Origin: an uncultured Flavobacteriales bacterium
Lineage (GTDB): Bacteria; Bacteroidota; Bacteroidia; Flavobacteriales; BACL11
Direction: 5' to 3'
NCBI GenBank assembly: GCA_913063045.1
Contig: CAJXYM010000003.1
Span: 1 to 64,000 of the forward strand
DNA length: 64,000 nt
This document shows positions 43,401 through 53,700 of the stretch, one piece after another (positions within the stretch are counted from its first letter, which is position 1; each line of letters starts with the position of its first letter). Made by a program: the position numbers and the translations under genes. Below the pieces are notes generated by a model that did not search any database, had not been told where the DNA came from, and saw only the letters and a list, made by a program, of their open reading frames with translations.

Positions 43401-43436
43401 GCAATATCTATTTTAAACTCTTTACTAAAGAAGTAA
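40422..43436 (+). CDS. Methylmalonyl-CoA mutase, fused small and large subunits
   Basis: The 1004-residue enzyme interconverts methylmalonyl-CoA and succinyl-CoA using adenosylcobalamin. Residues 1 to about 335 resemble the MutA (small) barrel without its own cobalamin domain, including [15 protein letters not shown] and [15 protein letters not shown]. From about 345 on it is a full Mut[95 protein letters not shown], and the cobalamin-binding DGHDRG (887-892) with the later SSLAGGH and GGVIPQ. Bacteroidota usually encode mutA and mutB as two genes, so this is a fusion. It is translated from an 8 bp overlap with the DivIC-like gene. Confidence 0.93.
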   Translation: MNNLFKDFNKSKSSDWINNIEKELKDKSFNSLSKEIEGIKIKPFYHLNEQKNSIKFPDYCENFQFINAKKTSEANTKALEALHNGITGLCFSNPSNLEDLLKGILTEHIKINFINYDNDFLKELAEFSIKNKIYGAIHGIEKININGIKNTIVVPELSLRKQIDFAVNNGIKIKEDIQFSFPTSSNFFFEIAKLRAFRIIWKEKTGKNPYIYSSTSLKNKLKKEHYNNISKSTTEYISALFGGSDAILIYPHNIQYNKTDNFSERIARNQFEILKKESYLDKVIDPAKGSYYVEYLTNEFVKDYLNDNNKIFKNKENIRFWLSAEEINIKSEYQKDDVNKVNHIGFIAGKPPFLRGPYSTMYVNKPWTIRQYAGFSTAEDSNNFYKKNLASGQKGLSVAFDLATHRGYDSDHARVEGDVGMAGVAIDTVEDMKILFNEIPLDKISVSMTMNGAVLPILAFYIVAAKEQMVDLKDLKGTIQNDILKEFMVRNTYIYPPKESIKIIGDIFKYTSKSMPKFNSISISGYHMQEAGATADIELAYTLANGLEYVRTGINAGMKIDDFAPRLSFFWGIGMNHFMEIAKMRAARILWAKIIKKFNPQNPKSMALRTHCQTSGWSLTEQDPFNNITRTCVEAMSAIMGGTQSLHTNALDEAIALPTDFSAKIARDTQIYLQNDIGICDTVDPWGGSYYVEKLTEEIAEKAWMLIEEIEAIGGMSKAIETGLPKMKIEQAAAKKQARIDSKQDKIIGVNLNKLEKEDQEIEILEVDNSKVRESQIRRLNDIKKTRNNKNVNLALEEITKCCKNNKGNLLELAIIAAQERASLGEISQACEKVFGRYKAKNQVISGVYKMEINNNKVFTQALEKSNKFADIFGRRPRIMIAKMGQDGHDRGAKVIATSFADLGFDVDIGPLFQTPEEVAKQAIENDVHILGISSLAGGHKTLIPQVIKEIAKYKDSNILIIAGGVIPQRDYKYLYSKGVHDVFGPGTIISESAISILNSLLKK

Positions 43437-43437
43437 T

Positions 43438-45636
43438 TTATTTAATTCTATATCTTAATCCTAAATAAAGGACTCTACCCATTACAGGAGCCCAAATTAA
43501 AGAGGCATCAAAATTTTCACTTGAAGGATCATAATTATATATAATAGGATTTTCTTGAACTGTTGAGAATAAGTTTTCTGCCCCTGTGTAAACCTCAAAT
43601 TCTTTCCATTTTCTTGTTATTTGTGTGTTAAATAAATTAAATGGGTTGGAAAACTCTTTATTAATCATGCTGTGATTAGGTATTCTACTTTTACCAATAT
43701 AATTACATGTAAAATCAAAGATCCAATTTTCATCAAAATCAGAATAAGAAAAATTAAGCAGAGCTCTTTCTCTAGGAAGTAGAGGGACTTGCATTAAAAC
43801 ATCAGAATATGTTGATTTAACATCATTAATTTTATAAGCAAGCTTAAGATCAAATCTATCAATTAACTCATAACTAAAATCAATCTGAAGAGAATTAGCA
43901 AAAGATAAATCCTGATTTAAGTTACTAAAAGAAAGTATATTTTGATCCTCAATATTAACAACTACTTGATTTTCAAAATCTGTTCTATAAAAATCAAAAT
44001 TAAAGCCAGCCTCTCTTTCCAAAATCTTAAAATTAGTTGTGATATTAAATCCATAATTCCACGCTATTTCAGGACATAAAGCATCCTCAAAAATAATATC
44101 TCTATTTGATGCTAATAATGAGATATTGTCAGTGATTGGGTTAGCAATTCTTAATGATCTTCCTGCACTAAGTCTTAAGGCAGTATTTTCTGATGGATTA
44201 TATTTTAAATTAATTCTAGGAAGAATATATACTTTTTCAGTTTTATTATAATAATCACTTCTGATTCCTGCAGTTAAGCTAAGAGATTCTCCCCAAAGAT
44301 AATTATACTCAGAAAATAGTCCTGTCATAAGATCAACACGACTTTGCATGAGCGAACTATAAAGACTTAAATTTTGACTAGAGTTTAAATTATCACTCAT
44401 TCTATCAGCATAATAGCTAATACCATATTTTAATTTATGCTTGCAATCTAAAATAAAAGTCTGTCTAATTAAATTTAAAAATACACTCTCCTGTAAACCT
44501 TTGAAATCTTTAGATCCAAATTTTGCATCTTGACTATGTGTTCTAAAAGAAGTTTGAAGCCCTAGACTTTTACCAATTTGCTCAGGCATAATAAATCCTG
44601 TTTTTGAAGAAATTTCAATAAGTTTATTTTCTATATCAACAAGAAATGGATTATTGATCTCAGATATTGTACCTCCAACTCTGTCTTCTACAAAACCTCT
44701 TATAAAAAACTGCATACCAAGTTTTGAATTACCAACATATTTCCATCTATTCAGAAAGTTAAAATGAGAAGTTTTTGGCATATCTAAAAAATTATCATTA
44801 TTCCTATCGTGGTCAATACCATGGTAAGATACATGAGTAAATAAGTTACTTTGCCAATCTCCATTTCTCTTAGAAAGAATAAGGTTATTTTCTATCTTTC
44901 CTTCACCGTTTACATAAAAATTTAAGAATAATTTATCTGCATTTTCAGGATTAAAATATTGAAGATTAATTTGTCCGGTAAATGATTCAAAACCATTAAC
45001 TACTGACCCACTTCCTTTAATAATTTGAATACTTTCTATCCAAGACCCCGGAACATGACTAAGACCATATGAATTAGAGAGACCTCTAATTAATGGCATG
45101 TTTTCATGAGTTACCTGAGTATAAATACCATCTAAACCTAACATTTTAATCTTTTTCGCACCGGAAACACCGTCATTAAATGCAACATCAACACTTGCAT
45201 TAGTTTCAAAACTTTCAGACAAATTACAACAAGCAGCTTTTTCTAATTCTTTGGTTGATAGTGTTTGAATATTGAGAGAATTAATTGTTGAATAACGTGA
45301 TGCAGTCTGTTTACCTTTTATATTAACCTCTCCTAACTCTAATGAAGAAGATAAATAAAATATAAAAAGATCATCTACAAATTCCTGGCTAATTAATTCA
45401 TAGCCAACATAACTTACTTTTAGAGTAGCTGGAAATGATATTGCCTCTGGAAGCTGATAATTTCCAAAATCATCAGTTACAGTACCAACTTGTGTATCTT
45501 GCCAATAAACATTAGCTCCAAATACTGGTTCATAAGAACCATCTTTTAATAATTCAAATACTTTACCATTAACATTTTGAGAAAATGCATTAGCAATAGA
45601 ACATACACAAAGGATTATTATAAATAAATTTTTCAT
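43438..45636 (-). CDS. TonB-dependent outer-membrane receptor
   Basis: The 732-residue protein has a signal peptide, a carboxypeptidase-like regulatory domain (residues about 22-105, NVNGKVFELLKDGSYEPVFGANVYWQ), a plug domain (about 120-230: LSTKELEKAACCNLSESFETNASVDVAFNDGVSGAKKIKMLGLDGIYTQ, IIKGSGSVVNGFESFTGQINL) and a beta-barrel ending in an aromatic-rich strand. It should bring a substrate through the outer membrane using TonB energy. Plugs with the CCNLSESFETN...SGAKKIKMLGLDG pattern are often near copper or heavy-metal genes in Bacteroidota; metal uptake is inference. A Cys-rich small protein is encoded 62 bp upstream. Confidence 0.9.
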   Translation of the reverse strand: MKNLFIIILCVCSIANAFSQNVNGKVFELLKDGSYEPVFGANVYWQDTQVGTVTDDFGNYQLPEAISFPATLKVSYVGYELISQEFVDDLFIFYLSSSLELGEVNIKGKQTASRYSTINSLNIQTLSTKELEKAACCNLSESFETNASVDVAFNDGVSGAKKIKMLGLDGIYTQVTHENMPLIRGLSNSYGLSHVPGSWIESIQIIKGSGSVVNGFESFTGQINLQYFNPENADKLFLNFYVNGEGKIENNLILSKRNGDWQSNLFTHVSYHGIDHDRNNDNFLDMPKTSHFNFLNRWKYVGNSKLGMQFFIRGFVEDRVGGTISEINNPFLVDIENKLIEISSKTGFIMPEQIGKSLGLQTSFRTHSQDAKFGSKDFKGLQESVFLNLIRQTFILDCKHKLKYGISYYADRMSDNLNSSQNLSLYSSLMQSRVDLMTGLFSEYNYLWGESLSLTAGIRSDYYNKTEKVYILPRINLKYNPSENTALRLSAGRSLRIANPITDNISLLASNRDIIFEDALCPEIAWNYGFNITTNFKILEREAGFNFDFYRTDFENQVVVNIEDQNILSFSNLNQDLSFANSLQIDFSYELIDRFDLKLAYKINDVKSTYSDVLMQVPLLPRERALLNFSYSDFDENWIFDFTCNYIGKSRIPNHSMINKEFSNPFNLFNTQITRKWKEFEVYTGAENLFSTVQENPIIYNYDPSSENFDASLIWAPVMGRVLYLGLRYRIK

Positions 45637-45698
45637 TTAATTTTAGTTTTTTTTAATTTAACAAATACTTAATTACTTACGGAGTTAAACTAAAATTA

Positions 45699-46145
45699 CT
45701 AGATAATAAATGATTGGATTTTAGATAGAGTAGGTTTATAAATAAGACTAATAGGAATATCATATACTAGTCTAAAAGATGATAAGATTATTTCTTTTTT
45801 GGGAAGAAAAGAAAAGAAATTTACAAAATTTACGTTGAGTTTAAAATCAACTTTTTCTAATAATAAAGTTTGAAAAGAAAATTTTAAATTAGATAATTCT
45901 TTTTCACACATGTCACTAAATGAAGTACAACAGGACTTTTCAAGCTCTAATATACAGCAGGAAACAGTATTAACACTGCTATTATTAAAGGAATTATCCT
46001 CAACATGACATTGATCATTAACGTTACCAAGATATAAAGAAGTTTCTTGATGACAATTAAGCTTAGAGATATTAAATCCTATACTAATTAATAGTACAAA
46101 GAAAGCAAGCATACAAACTAAGATATTTTGAAAAATTTTAAACAT
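45699..46145 (-). CDS. Cys-rich exported protein (HYC_CC_PP-like)
   Basis: The 148-residue protein has an N-terminal hydrophobic signal or anchor (VCMLAFFVLLISIGFNIS) followed by a Cys-rich region: NCHQ, QCHVED, SCCILELEKSCC and MCEKE. The layout resembles the HYC_CC_PP family, small Bacteroidota proteins encoded next to TonB receptors and thought to be tied to metal handling. The HYC motif itself is degenerate (NCH). It lies upstream of the TonB gene on the same strand and has its own -7 box 8 nt from the ATG. Metal binding is inferred from the cysteines and histidines. Confidence 0.62.
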   Translation of the reverse strand: MFKIFQNILVCMLAFFVLLISIGFNISKLNCHQETSLYLGNVNDQCHVEDNSFNNSSVNTVSCCILELEKSCCTSFSDMCEKELSNLKFSFQTLLLEKVDFKLNVNFVNFFSFLPKKEIILSSFRLVYDIPISLIYKPTLSKIQSFII

Positions 46146-46153
46146 TACAAAAA

Positions 46154-46161
46154 CAAATTTA
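46154..46161 (-). promoter_or_regulatory. -7 box TAAATTTG for the Cys-rich/TonB genes
   Basis: Exact TAnnTTTG match 8 nt upstream of the ATG at 46145. It overlaps the rocD stop codon. Confidence 0.55.
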
Positions 46162-47397
46162 GTTAAATTTCTTTAAACTAAAATCTAAAATAGTTTTAGT
46201 GATAATTTCAACTGCATCTAAAAGTTGTGTTTTATTTATAACTAATGGAGGAGCAAATCTTATAATATTTCCATGAGTAGGCTTAGCTAACAGACCATTA
46301 TCTCTAAGGAGCATGCATATATCCCATGCAGTAGAACTATCTTCAGAATCATTAATTACAATAGCATTGAGCAGTCCCTTACCTCTAATTAAAGTAACTA
46401 ATTTACACGAAGAAAGTCTATCGTTAAGTTCATCTCTAAATAAATTACCTAAAACAAATGCATTCTCAGATAAATTCTCATCTACAACAACTTCAAGGGC
46501 AGCTTGAGCAACTTTACAAGCAAGTGGATTACCGCCAAAAGTGGAACCATGCTCACCAGGCTGAATTGTAAGCATCACTTCATCATCAGCTAAAACAGCA
46601 GATATTGGCAAAACTCCTCCAGAAAGTGCTTTGCCTAAAATCAAGATATCTGGTCTTGCATCTTCATAATCAGTTGCAAGCATCTTACCGGTTCTAGCAA
46701 TACCTGTTTGAACCTCGTCAGCAATAAATAAAACATTATATTTAGTACATAAAGTACGTACACCAGATAAATAACCTGGATCAGGAACAACCACACCTGC
46801 TTCACCTTGAATAGGCTCAACCATAAATGCAGCAACATTCTCATCTTGGAACTCCTTTTCTAGTGCTCCTAAATCATTATATGGGATTAAATGATAACCA
46901 GGCATATAAGGGCCAAACCCTTCATAAGAAAGAGGGTCATCAGAGCTAGAAATAGCAGCTAGTGTTCTACCCCAAAAATTTCCATTAGCAAAAATAATTT
47001 TTGCTTTATCTTTTTCAATCCCCTTGTGTAAATAACCCCATTTTCTTGCAAGCTTATTAGCCGTTTCGCCTCCTTCAACTCCAGTATTCATTGGTAATAC
47101 CTTGTCATAACCAAAAAGTTTAGTAATGTATTCTTCATAATCACCTAATACATCATTATGAAAAGCTCTTGAAGTAAGTGTTAATTTAGAAGATTGACTA
47201 TTTAATGCATCTAAGATTTTAGGATGACAATGTCCCTGATTAACAGCTGAATAAGCAGATAAAAAATCAAAATATTTTTTATTATCTACATCCCAAACAA
47301 ATACTCCTTCACCTTTAGACAATACTACTGGTAAAGGATGATAATTATGTGCTCCATACCTACTTTCTAAGTCTATAAACTTCTTAACATTACTCAT
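46159..47397 (-). CDS. rocD: Ornithine aminotransferase
   Basis: The 412-residue class III PLP aminotransferase matches ornithine-oxo-acid transaminase, which turns ornithine and 2-oxoglutarate into glutamate semialdehyde and glutamate for arginine breakdown or proline synthesis. Landmarks are [71 protein letters not shown] and the PLP lysine in [18 protein letters not shown]. It is complete. A TATCTTTG box lies 19 nt upstream; the gene is divergent from rlmD and is otherwise a single unit. Confidence 0.96.
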   Translation of the reverse strand: MSNVKKFIDLESRYGAHNYHPLPVVLSKGEGVFVWDVDNKKYFDFLSAYSAVNQGHCHPKILDALNSQSSKLTLTSRAFHNDVLGDYEEYITKLFGYDKVLPMNTGVEGGETANKLARKWGYLHKGIEKDKAKIIFANGNFWGRTLAAISSSDDPLSYEGFGPYMPGYHLIPYNDLGALEKEFQDENVAAFMVEPIQGEAGVVVPDPGYLSGVRTLCTKYNVLFIADEVQTGIARTGKMLATDYEDARPDILILGKALSGGVLPISAVLADDEVMLTIQPGEHGSTFGGNPLACKVAQAALEVVVDENLSENAFVLGNLFRDELNDRLSSCKLVTLIRGKGLLNAIVINDSEDSSTAWDICMLLRDNGLLAKPTHGNIIRFAPPLVINKTQLLDAVEIITKTILDFSLKKFN

Positions 47398-47416
47398 CTG
47401 ATTATTTTTAATTTGT

Positions 47417-47424
47417 CAAAGATA
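47417..47424 (-). promoter_or_regulatory. -7 box TATCTTTG for rocD
   Basis: Exact TAnnTTTG match 19 nt upstream of the rocD ATG. Confidence 0.58.
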
Positions 47425-47445
47425 ATGCTTTAATCTAATTATAAC

Positions 47446-47453
47446 TAAGTTTG
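47446..47453 (+). promoter_or_regulatory. -7 box TAAGTTTG for rlmD
   Basis: Exact TAnnTTTG match with only four bases before the ATG at 47458; a leaderless mRNA is predicted. Confidence 0.58.
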
Positions 47454-47457
47454 TGAT

Positions 47458-48870
47458 ATGCCAAGACCAAATAGACGAAAAAATATTTCTTTAGAAAATA
47501 TTGAAATCATAGACACAGCAAATAAAGGAAAATCTGTAGCTAAACATGATGGAAGAATAATTTTTGTTAATGGTGGAGTTCCTGGAGATATTTGTAACAT
47601 AACTGTATTTAAAAAAAGAAAAAAATATTGGGAAGCTAATATTGATGAAATTATTAAAAAATCAACATCACGTATTGAGCCTGTTTGTGAGCATTTTGGA
47701 TCCTGTGGTGGATGTAAATGGCAAAATATGAAGTATTCTAGCCAATTAGAATTTAAGCAAAATGAAGTGCTTAATCATCTAACAAGAATTGGGGGAGTTT
47801 CAGTAAATGAATATGAAAAGATAATTGGAAGTAAAAGTGAATACTTTTATAGAAATAAGATGGAATTTACATTTTCAAATAAAAAATGGCTTACTAATGA
47901 AGAAATTTCAGAAAATAAAATAATAGAAAACAAAGATGCCTTAGGCTTTCATGTTCCTGGAATGTTTGATAAAGTAATTGATTTAAAGAAATGTTTTTTA
48001 CAGAAAGAACCATCAAATAAAATTAGAAATGCTGTCAAAGAATTTGCTGATAAACATAAATTTGATTTTTTTGATTTAAGAAATCAAAATGGACTTCTAA
48101 GAAATTTAATAATTAGAACATCATCGACTAATGAATTAATGGTCTTAGTGCAGTTCTATAGAAATGACAGCAAACAAATTGAAATGCTAATGGATTTCTT
48201 AAAAAACTCATTTAAGGAAATAACTTCTCTCTTATTTACTGTAAATCAAAAAGCAAATAATACTTTATATGATCAAAAAATCATTTGTTTTGATGGTAAA
48301 GATCATATAAGTGAAGAAATTGATGGACTAATTTTTAAAATTGGACCTAAATCATTCTTTCAAACAAATTCTGATCAAGCAAAAGTATTATATAGAAAAA
48401 CAAGTGAGTTAGCTAATATTTCAGAAAATGATGTAGTGTATGATTTATATACGGGCACAGGAACAATAGCTCAGTTTATAGCTAAAAAAGCAAAATTAGT
48501 TGTGGGAATAGACTCTGTTGAAGAAGGAATTATTGCTGCAAGAGAAAATGCAACATTTAATAAAATAACAAACTGTAAATTTTATACTGGTGATATGAAA
48601 GAAATATTTACAGATGAATTTATTAAACAAAACTCACAACCTGACATTATAATTACGGATCCACCAAGAGACGGTATGCATAAAAAAGTTATCGAACAGA
48701 TACTAAACATATTACCAAAAAGAATTGTTTATGTAAGCTGTAATTCAGCAACACAAGCTAGAGATTTAGCAATTTTAAAAGAAAACTATATCGTTTCAAA
48801 GATTCAAACTGTAGATATGTTCCCACAAACCCATCATGTAGAAAATATAGCTGTTTTAGAGCTAAAATAG
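47458..48870 (+). CDS. rlmD: 23S rRNA (uracil-C5)-methyltransferase RlmD
   Basis: The 470-residue enzyme methylates C5 of a uracil in 23S rRNA (U1939 in E. coli numbering). It has an N-terminal TRAM domain (about 10-70), a 4Fe-4S site (CEHFGSCGGCKWQ and DLKKCFLQ), the SAM-binding VVYDLYTGTGTIAQFI, the DPPRDGMHKKV motif and the catalytic cysteine in YVSCNSATQARDL. The target could also be U747 (RlmCD-like), since the substrates are not separable by eye. It is followed by a 38-residue membrane protein gene. Confidence 0.93.
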   Translation: MPRPNRRKNISLENIEIIDTANKGKSVAKHDGRIIFVNGGVPGDICNITVFKKRKKYWEANIDEIIKKSTSRIEPVCEHFGSCGGCKWQNMKYSSQLEFKQNEVLNHLTRIGGVSVNEYEKIIGSKSEYFYRNKMEFTFSNKKWLTNEEISENKIIENKDALGFHVPGMFDKVIDLKKCFLQKEPSNKIRNAVKEFADKHKFDFFDLRNQNGLLRNLIIRTSSTNELMVLVQFYRNDSKQIEMLMDFLKNSFKEITSLLFTVNQKANNTLYDQKIICFDGKDHISEEIDGLIFKIGPKSFFQTNSDQAKVLYRKTSELANISENDVVYDLYTGTGTIAQFIAKKAKLVVGIDSVEEGIIAARENATFNKITNCKFYTGDMKEIFTDEFIKQNSQPDIIITDPPRDGMHKKVIEQILNILPKRIVYVSCNSATQARDLAILKENYIVSKIQTVDMFPQTHHVENIAVLELK

Positions 48871-48880
48871 AGATTATAAA

Positions 48881-48997
48881 ATGGATAAATTTTGGAGAAA
48901 ATTAAAAGAATTATATGATTTAAACCCAATATTATTTGGACTATTATTATCTCTAGATTTATTAATTATCTTAGCTTTAATAATGTATCTTTTTTAG
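48881..48997 (+). CDS. Small single-helix membrane protein
   Basis: This 38-codon ORF, below the cut-off of the ORF track, reads MDKFWRKLKELYDLNPILFGLLLSLDLLIILALIMYLF. It has a basic amphipathic start and one clear membrane helix (about 17-37), so the N-terminus should be cytoplasmic. It lies 10 bp after rlmD on the same strand and overlaps the convergent coaE by 4 bp. The length, good composition and position support a real gene. I do not recognise a family. Confidence 0.6.
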   Translation: MDKFWRKLKELYDLNPILFGLLLSLDLLIILALIMYLF

Positions 48998-49578
48998 CTA
49001 TCTTCATTAATAGTCTCAAGTATATTTTGAATCTGTAATAATAGAGATTGATTTTCATTATTATTAATAATAAAATCTGAGAGATCTTCTTTATTAGATT
49101 GTTCCATTTGATTGTCAATAATTTTCATAATATCCTTTGTGCTTTTATTATCTCTTTTTTTAATTCTTTTAATTCTTAAATCTAAATTTGAGGAAACACA
49201 AATAATAAAGTCTAATTTCTTGTTAGCTCCAGTTTCAAATAATATAGCTGCTTCTTTAAAAATAATAGAAGAATTTTGTTGTTTACACCAAAGATCAAAC
49301 TCAACATTCACATAAGGATGAATAATTGAGTTAATTTTTTTTAAGGCTTTAGAATTATTGAAGATTATATTTTTAAGAAATTCTTTATTAATATTATTAT
49401 CAATAAAAACTTCTTCTCCAAAGTTCTCAATTAATGATTCTTGTAAAAATTTATTTTCCTTGACACATTTTTTTGCAATTAAATCAGCATTAAAAGAAGG
49501 GTAACTCATTTTATTAAGAATATTTGACACATAGGTTTTCCCAACTCCAATGCCACCAGTAATTCCAATTTTAATCAT
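48994..49578 (-). CDS. coaE: Dephospho-CoA kinase
   Basis: The 194-residue P-loop kinase carries out the last step of coenzyme A synthesis. Walker A is GITGGIGVGKTYV (residues 5-17), followed by FNADLIAK, IIHPYV and FKEAAILFETGANKKLDFIICVSS. Length is normal. It overlaps bshA by 8 bp and is the last gene of a GH3-bshA-coaE unit. BshA needs no CoA, so the grouping does not reflect one pathway. In many Flavobacteriia coaE lies near yajC; here it does not. Confidence 0.95.
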   Translation of the reverse strand: MIKIGITGGIGVGKTYVSNILNKMSYPSFNADLIAKKCVKENKFLQESLIENFGEEVFIDNNINKEFLKNIIFNNSKALKKINSIIHPYVNVEFDLWCKQQNSSIIFKEAAILFETGANKKLDFIICVSSNLDLRIKRIKKRDNKSTKDIMKIIDNQMEQSNKEDLSDFIINNNENQSLLLQIQNILETINEDS

Positions 49579-50713
49579 TTTTATTTAGTAAATTAAAATA
49601 AAGATCTTCATAAAGAGGAAGAATCTTTGGCAAATCATATGTCTGTGACACCTTAAAGGCATTTTCCTTAAAAGAGGCTAAAAGTAAAGGGTCAGAAAAT
49701 AATTTTAATATATCATCACTCATCTTTTTTACATCTCCTACGTTAGAAAGAAAACCTGTTTTTCCATCCAAATTTATTTCTGGCAACCCTCCGCTATTGC
49801 TTGAAATTACAGCAACTTTGCTTGCCATAGCTTCAAGAGCAACTAAACCAAAACTTTCAGTCTCTGATGGGAGAACAAAAACATCAGAGATTGATAAAAC
49901 ATCTTCAATGACCTTAAGTTTCCCAAGAAAGAAAACATTTTTAGTGATATTTAATGAACGACATAAAGATTCAGCTTTTACTCTGTCGGGACCATCACCA
50001 ACCATTATTAACTTAGAGGGTATTTTTTCATTTACTCTTGCAAAAATCCTTATAACATCCTCTATTCTTTTTACTTCTCTAAAATTGGATATGTGTGTAA
50101 CAATAAACTCCTCATTTGGAGCATATCGTTTTCTTGAAATAGTTGAAATTATTTTTTCATAGAGTCTCAAATCAATAAAATTAGGTATATAGTCTATCTT
50201 TCTATTTATATTAAAGTTATCATAAGTGACTTCTCTAAGGTTTTTTGAAACTGTAGTAACAGCATCAGAGCTATTAATTGCAAACTCTATTACAGGTTTA
50301 AAAGATTTATCTTTGCCAAGAAGAGTTATATCAGTGCCATGTAAAGTTGTTATAATAGGCAAATTAATACCATAAGTTGATAATATCTGCTTAGCACTTA
50401 CAGCAGCAGATGCATGAGGGATAGCATAATGAACATGTAAGATATCTAACTTTTCATGAATTGCTACATCAATTAACTTACTTGTAAGATTCAACTCATA
50501 TGGGGTATATTCAAATAATGGATAATTTGGCACACTAACTTCATGATAAAATATTCTATCTGAAAAAAGATCTAAACGAAAAGGTTGATCATAAGATATA
50601 AAATGAACATTATGACCTTTTTCAGCAAAAGCTACACCAAGCTCAGTTGCCACAACTCCACTACCTCCATATGTAGGATAACATACTATGCCAATATTCA
50701 GGTTATTCTTCAT
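49571..50713 (-). CDS. bshA: N-acetyl-alpha-D-glucosaminyl L-malate synthase BshA
   Basis: The 380-residue GT4 glycosyltransferase joins UDP-GlcNAc to L-malate, the first step of bacillithiol synthesis. Landmarks are IGIVCYPTYGGSGVVATELGVAFAEKGHNVHFISY (5-39), LHVHYAIPHASAA, TTLHGTDITLLG, HISNFREVKRIEDVI and the donor-binding FVLPSETESFGLVALEAMA (about 265-285). It overlaps both neighbours, the GH3 gene by 11 bp and coaE by 8 bp, so the three are translated in sequence. BshB1 for the next step is encoded at 5.4 kb. Confidence 0.95.
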   Translation of the reverse strand: MKNNLNIGIVCYPTYGGSGVVATELGVAFAEKGHNVHFISYDQPFRLDLFSDRIFYHEVSVPNYPLFEYTPYELNLTSKLIDVAIHEKLDILHVHYAIPHASAAVSAKQILSTYGINLPIITTLHGTDITLLGKDKSFKPVIEFAINSSDAVTTVSKNLREVTYDNFNINRKIDYIPNFIDLRLYEKIISTISRKRYAPNEEFIVTHISNFREVKRIEDVIRIFARVNEKIPSKLIMVGDGPDRVKAESLCRSLNITKNVFFLGKLKVIEDVLSISDVFVLPSETESFGLVALEAMASKVAVISSNSGGLPEINLDGKTGFLSNVGDVKKMSDDILKLFSDPLLLASFKENAFKVSQTYDLPKILPLYEDLYFNLLNKND

Positions 50714-53700
50714 AAATTGGTGTTAAATCATTAAAATTTATTTTTTCAAATGTATCTATATTAATTATTTTTTCGTCAATTTTCTTATCTGTTTTAAAAT
50801 TTAAATTATTCAAAGAATCAGATGAATTTATTAGATCATTATATTTAAAAATTAACTCCATAATATTAGTTCTTACATTTAAATCAAGTAATTTTTTATT
50901 TGAAGCATCTGGATGAATTCTGTTAGAAAGAAAGATGTAAATTATTTTTGTTTCAGGATCTACCCATGATAAAGTTCCAGTAAAGCCAGAATGACCAAAA
51001 CTTAAATCAGAAACACATTTACATGTTGGCCCACCTTCTTGATGAGATAAGGCAGGCTTATCAAAACCAGCTCCTCTCCTATTATCTAATGTGCAAAACT
51101 GACAGCTTGTAAACCTATTAATAACATTTTTACTTAAAAATTTCTCTTCAGCATATTCCCCATGATTTAAATACATACTCATCAATTTAGCTAGATCATT
51201 AGCGTTAGAGAATAAGCCCGCATGACCAGCTACTCCTCCAAGCATAGCAGCTCCCATATCATGAACATAACCTTTAAGAAGTTGACCTCTAAACACAAAA
51301 TCATTTTCTGTTGGAATAATTCTATCAAAAGCAAGTCTTTTTCTAGGCAAATACCCTAAGTTTTCCATACCTAATTTATCATAAAAACTTTTTCTTGTAA
51401 ATTCTTCTAGACTAGTATTTGTAATATTTTCAATAATTGGCTTCATTAAATAAAATCCTAAATCACTATAAATATATTCACTTTTTTCTAGAAGATCAGA
51501 ATCAATAATTTGCTGCATAATAGAATCAGGGTATGAATAATGAAGAAAAACAGAATCAGCTACCTCGATCGGGAATTCTAGGCTCCTAAATTTAGAATAA
51601 AGAGTATCTCTAAGTTTTAAAGTATTTAAAGCTGAATCTTTAGATAGTGTCTTTTTATAAAACGGAATCCAGGGTTGTAAACTAGCTTGATGAGCAAGAA
51701 TATCTTTTATTAAAAGATTATGTTTATTAGAATTTTGAACATTTAAATAATAACCTAAATTGGCTTGTAAGCTAAATTTATTCTCATCAACTAGTTTCAT
51801 TAAACTTGGAATAGTAGAAGCAATCTTAGTAATGGAAGCTAGATCATAAACATCAGAGTTCAGAACTTCTTGAACATTTTTGTAAGTATGAAATCCATAA
51901 GACTTATTAATAAATACTTTATCATCTTTTGCGATTAAAATCTGACAACCTGGGAATGCTTTTTGATTTATTGCATGATAAATAATACTATCTATTTCCC
52001 CCTCTAATCTATCACTAAAACCGATTTCATTAGCAGATACATAGGACATGCGTATTTTTTCAGTTTCAAGTCCATGATTAATTTTAAAATGTCGTGTATT
52101 TACAGGTAATCTCCCTTCTATTTTAACACCACCAAATATGGCTTGGGCAGACATATCCTGTGCTACTTTACTATTTTGATAAGAAAGAAGAAAAGCATCA
52201 AAATTATCAGTAAAAAGTAATGAATTGATACTATATGGATTAGCAAATACTGATAAAATAACTTTAGATTGCATTGCAATAGTTTGAATAAAAATATCTA
52301 CTGACTTTGAAATCTTATAACTTTTCCAAGCATTTGCGTTAGATTTATGAACACTTACAATAACTAAGTTATACTTTGATAATTTATTTAATATAATTGC
52401 TTGTTCTTTTATGGAAGCATTAATATTAACACTAAAAGTATCTACACGAGAATATTTATTTAATGTTTGTTGAAAAAAGGTCCCCTTCTCTCCGATTGTT
52501 AAGCTTGCTATTTTAAGAGTGTCTAAATTCTTAAGAGGAAGAATATTATCATAATTCTGAAGTAAAGTTAATGATGATTTTACAAGTCTATCATTCAAAG
52601 ATTCAGTATGCGCATTAATAATATTTTCTTTAATATCATACAGCTGAGTTGCCTTATAGTTATTTAACCCCATCCATTTTTTAGCTACTAATATTCGTTT
52701 ACATTTCTCGTCAATATACTCTTGAGAAATGACACCTTTTTTAATTGCTTCTTTTATTTTATTTATAGCAAGCGGAATATTTTCAGCACATAATAAAACA
52801 TCATTACCGGCTATAAGGGCTTGTAAATCTAAATCTCCTGGACTATATAAATCACTTACCGCCTTCATATTTAAACCATCTGTAAATTTTAAACCTTTAA
52901 ATTGTAAATCTTCAGTCAAAAGACCATTAACAACTTTAGATGAAAGAGAAACTGGTAATGACTTATCCGGCTCTAGAGATGGAATATATAAATGAGCAGT
53001 CATAACACTTCCTAAACCATTATTAATAAGTTTTTTAAATGGCACAAGTTCAACATCTGTTAATCTTTTTTTGGTATGATTAACTACTGGAAGAGTTTTG
53101 TGAGAGTCTTGATCAGTATCTCCATGACCAGGAAAATGCTTAGCACAAGCTAAGATATTATTATCTTGTAAGCCGTTCATATATGCTAAGCTTAAGTTAG
53201 ATACGTTTACAGGGTTCTCACCAAAAGATCGATTATTAATAATTGGATTCTTAGGATTAGAATTAACATCTACAACTGGAGCAAAATTAATGTGAACGCC
53301 TAATAACTTACATTGACGCGCTATCTCCTCACCCATTTCATAAATAAGACTACTGTCTTTGATTGCACCTAATGTCATTTGCCATGGAAATCGCAAGGCA
53401 GAATCTAAACGCATTGCTACTCCCCATTCTGCATCTATTGCAATCATTAAAGGAGTCTTTGAGATAGATTGAAAGTAATTTGTTAATCTAGCTTGTCTTT
53501 GAGGGCCACCTTGTAAGAACATTAAACCTCCAATATTATATTTTTTAATAATTTGGGATATTTTTTCCTTATACTTATCATCTTTATTAGACAAAACAGA
53601 AATCATAAACAATTGAGCAATTCTTTCTTCAGCAGATAAAGTCTTCATGATTTCATCTGCCCATTTAGAATCATTTACAATAAAAGGTGGAAGTTTACTA

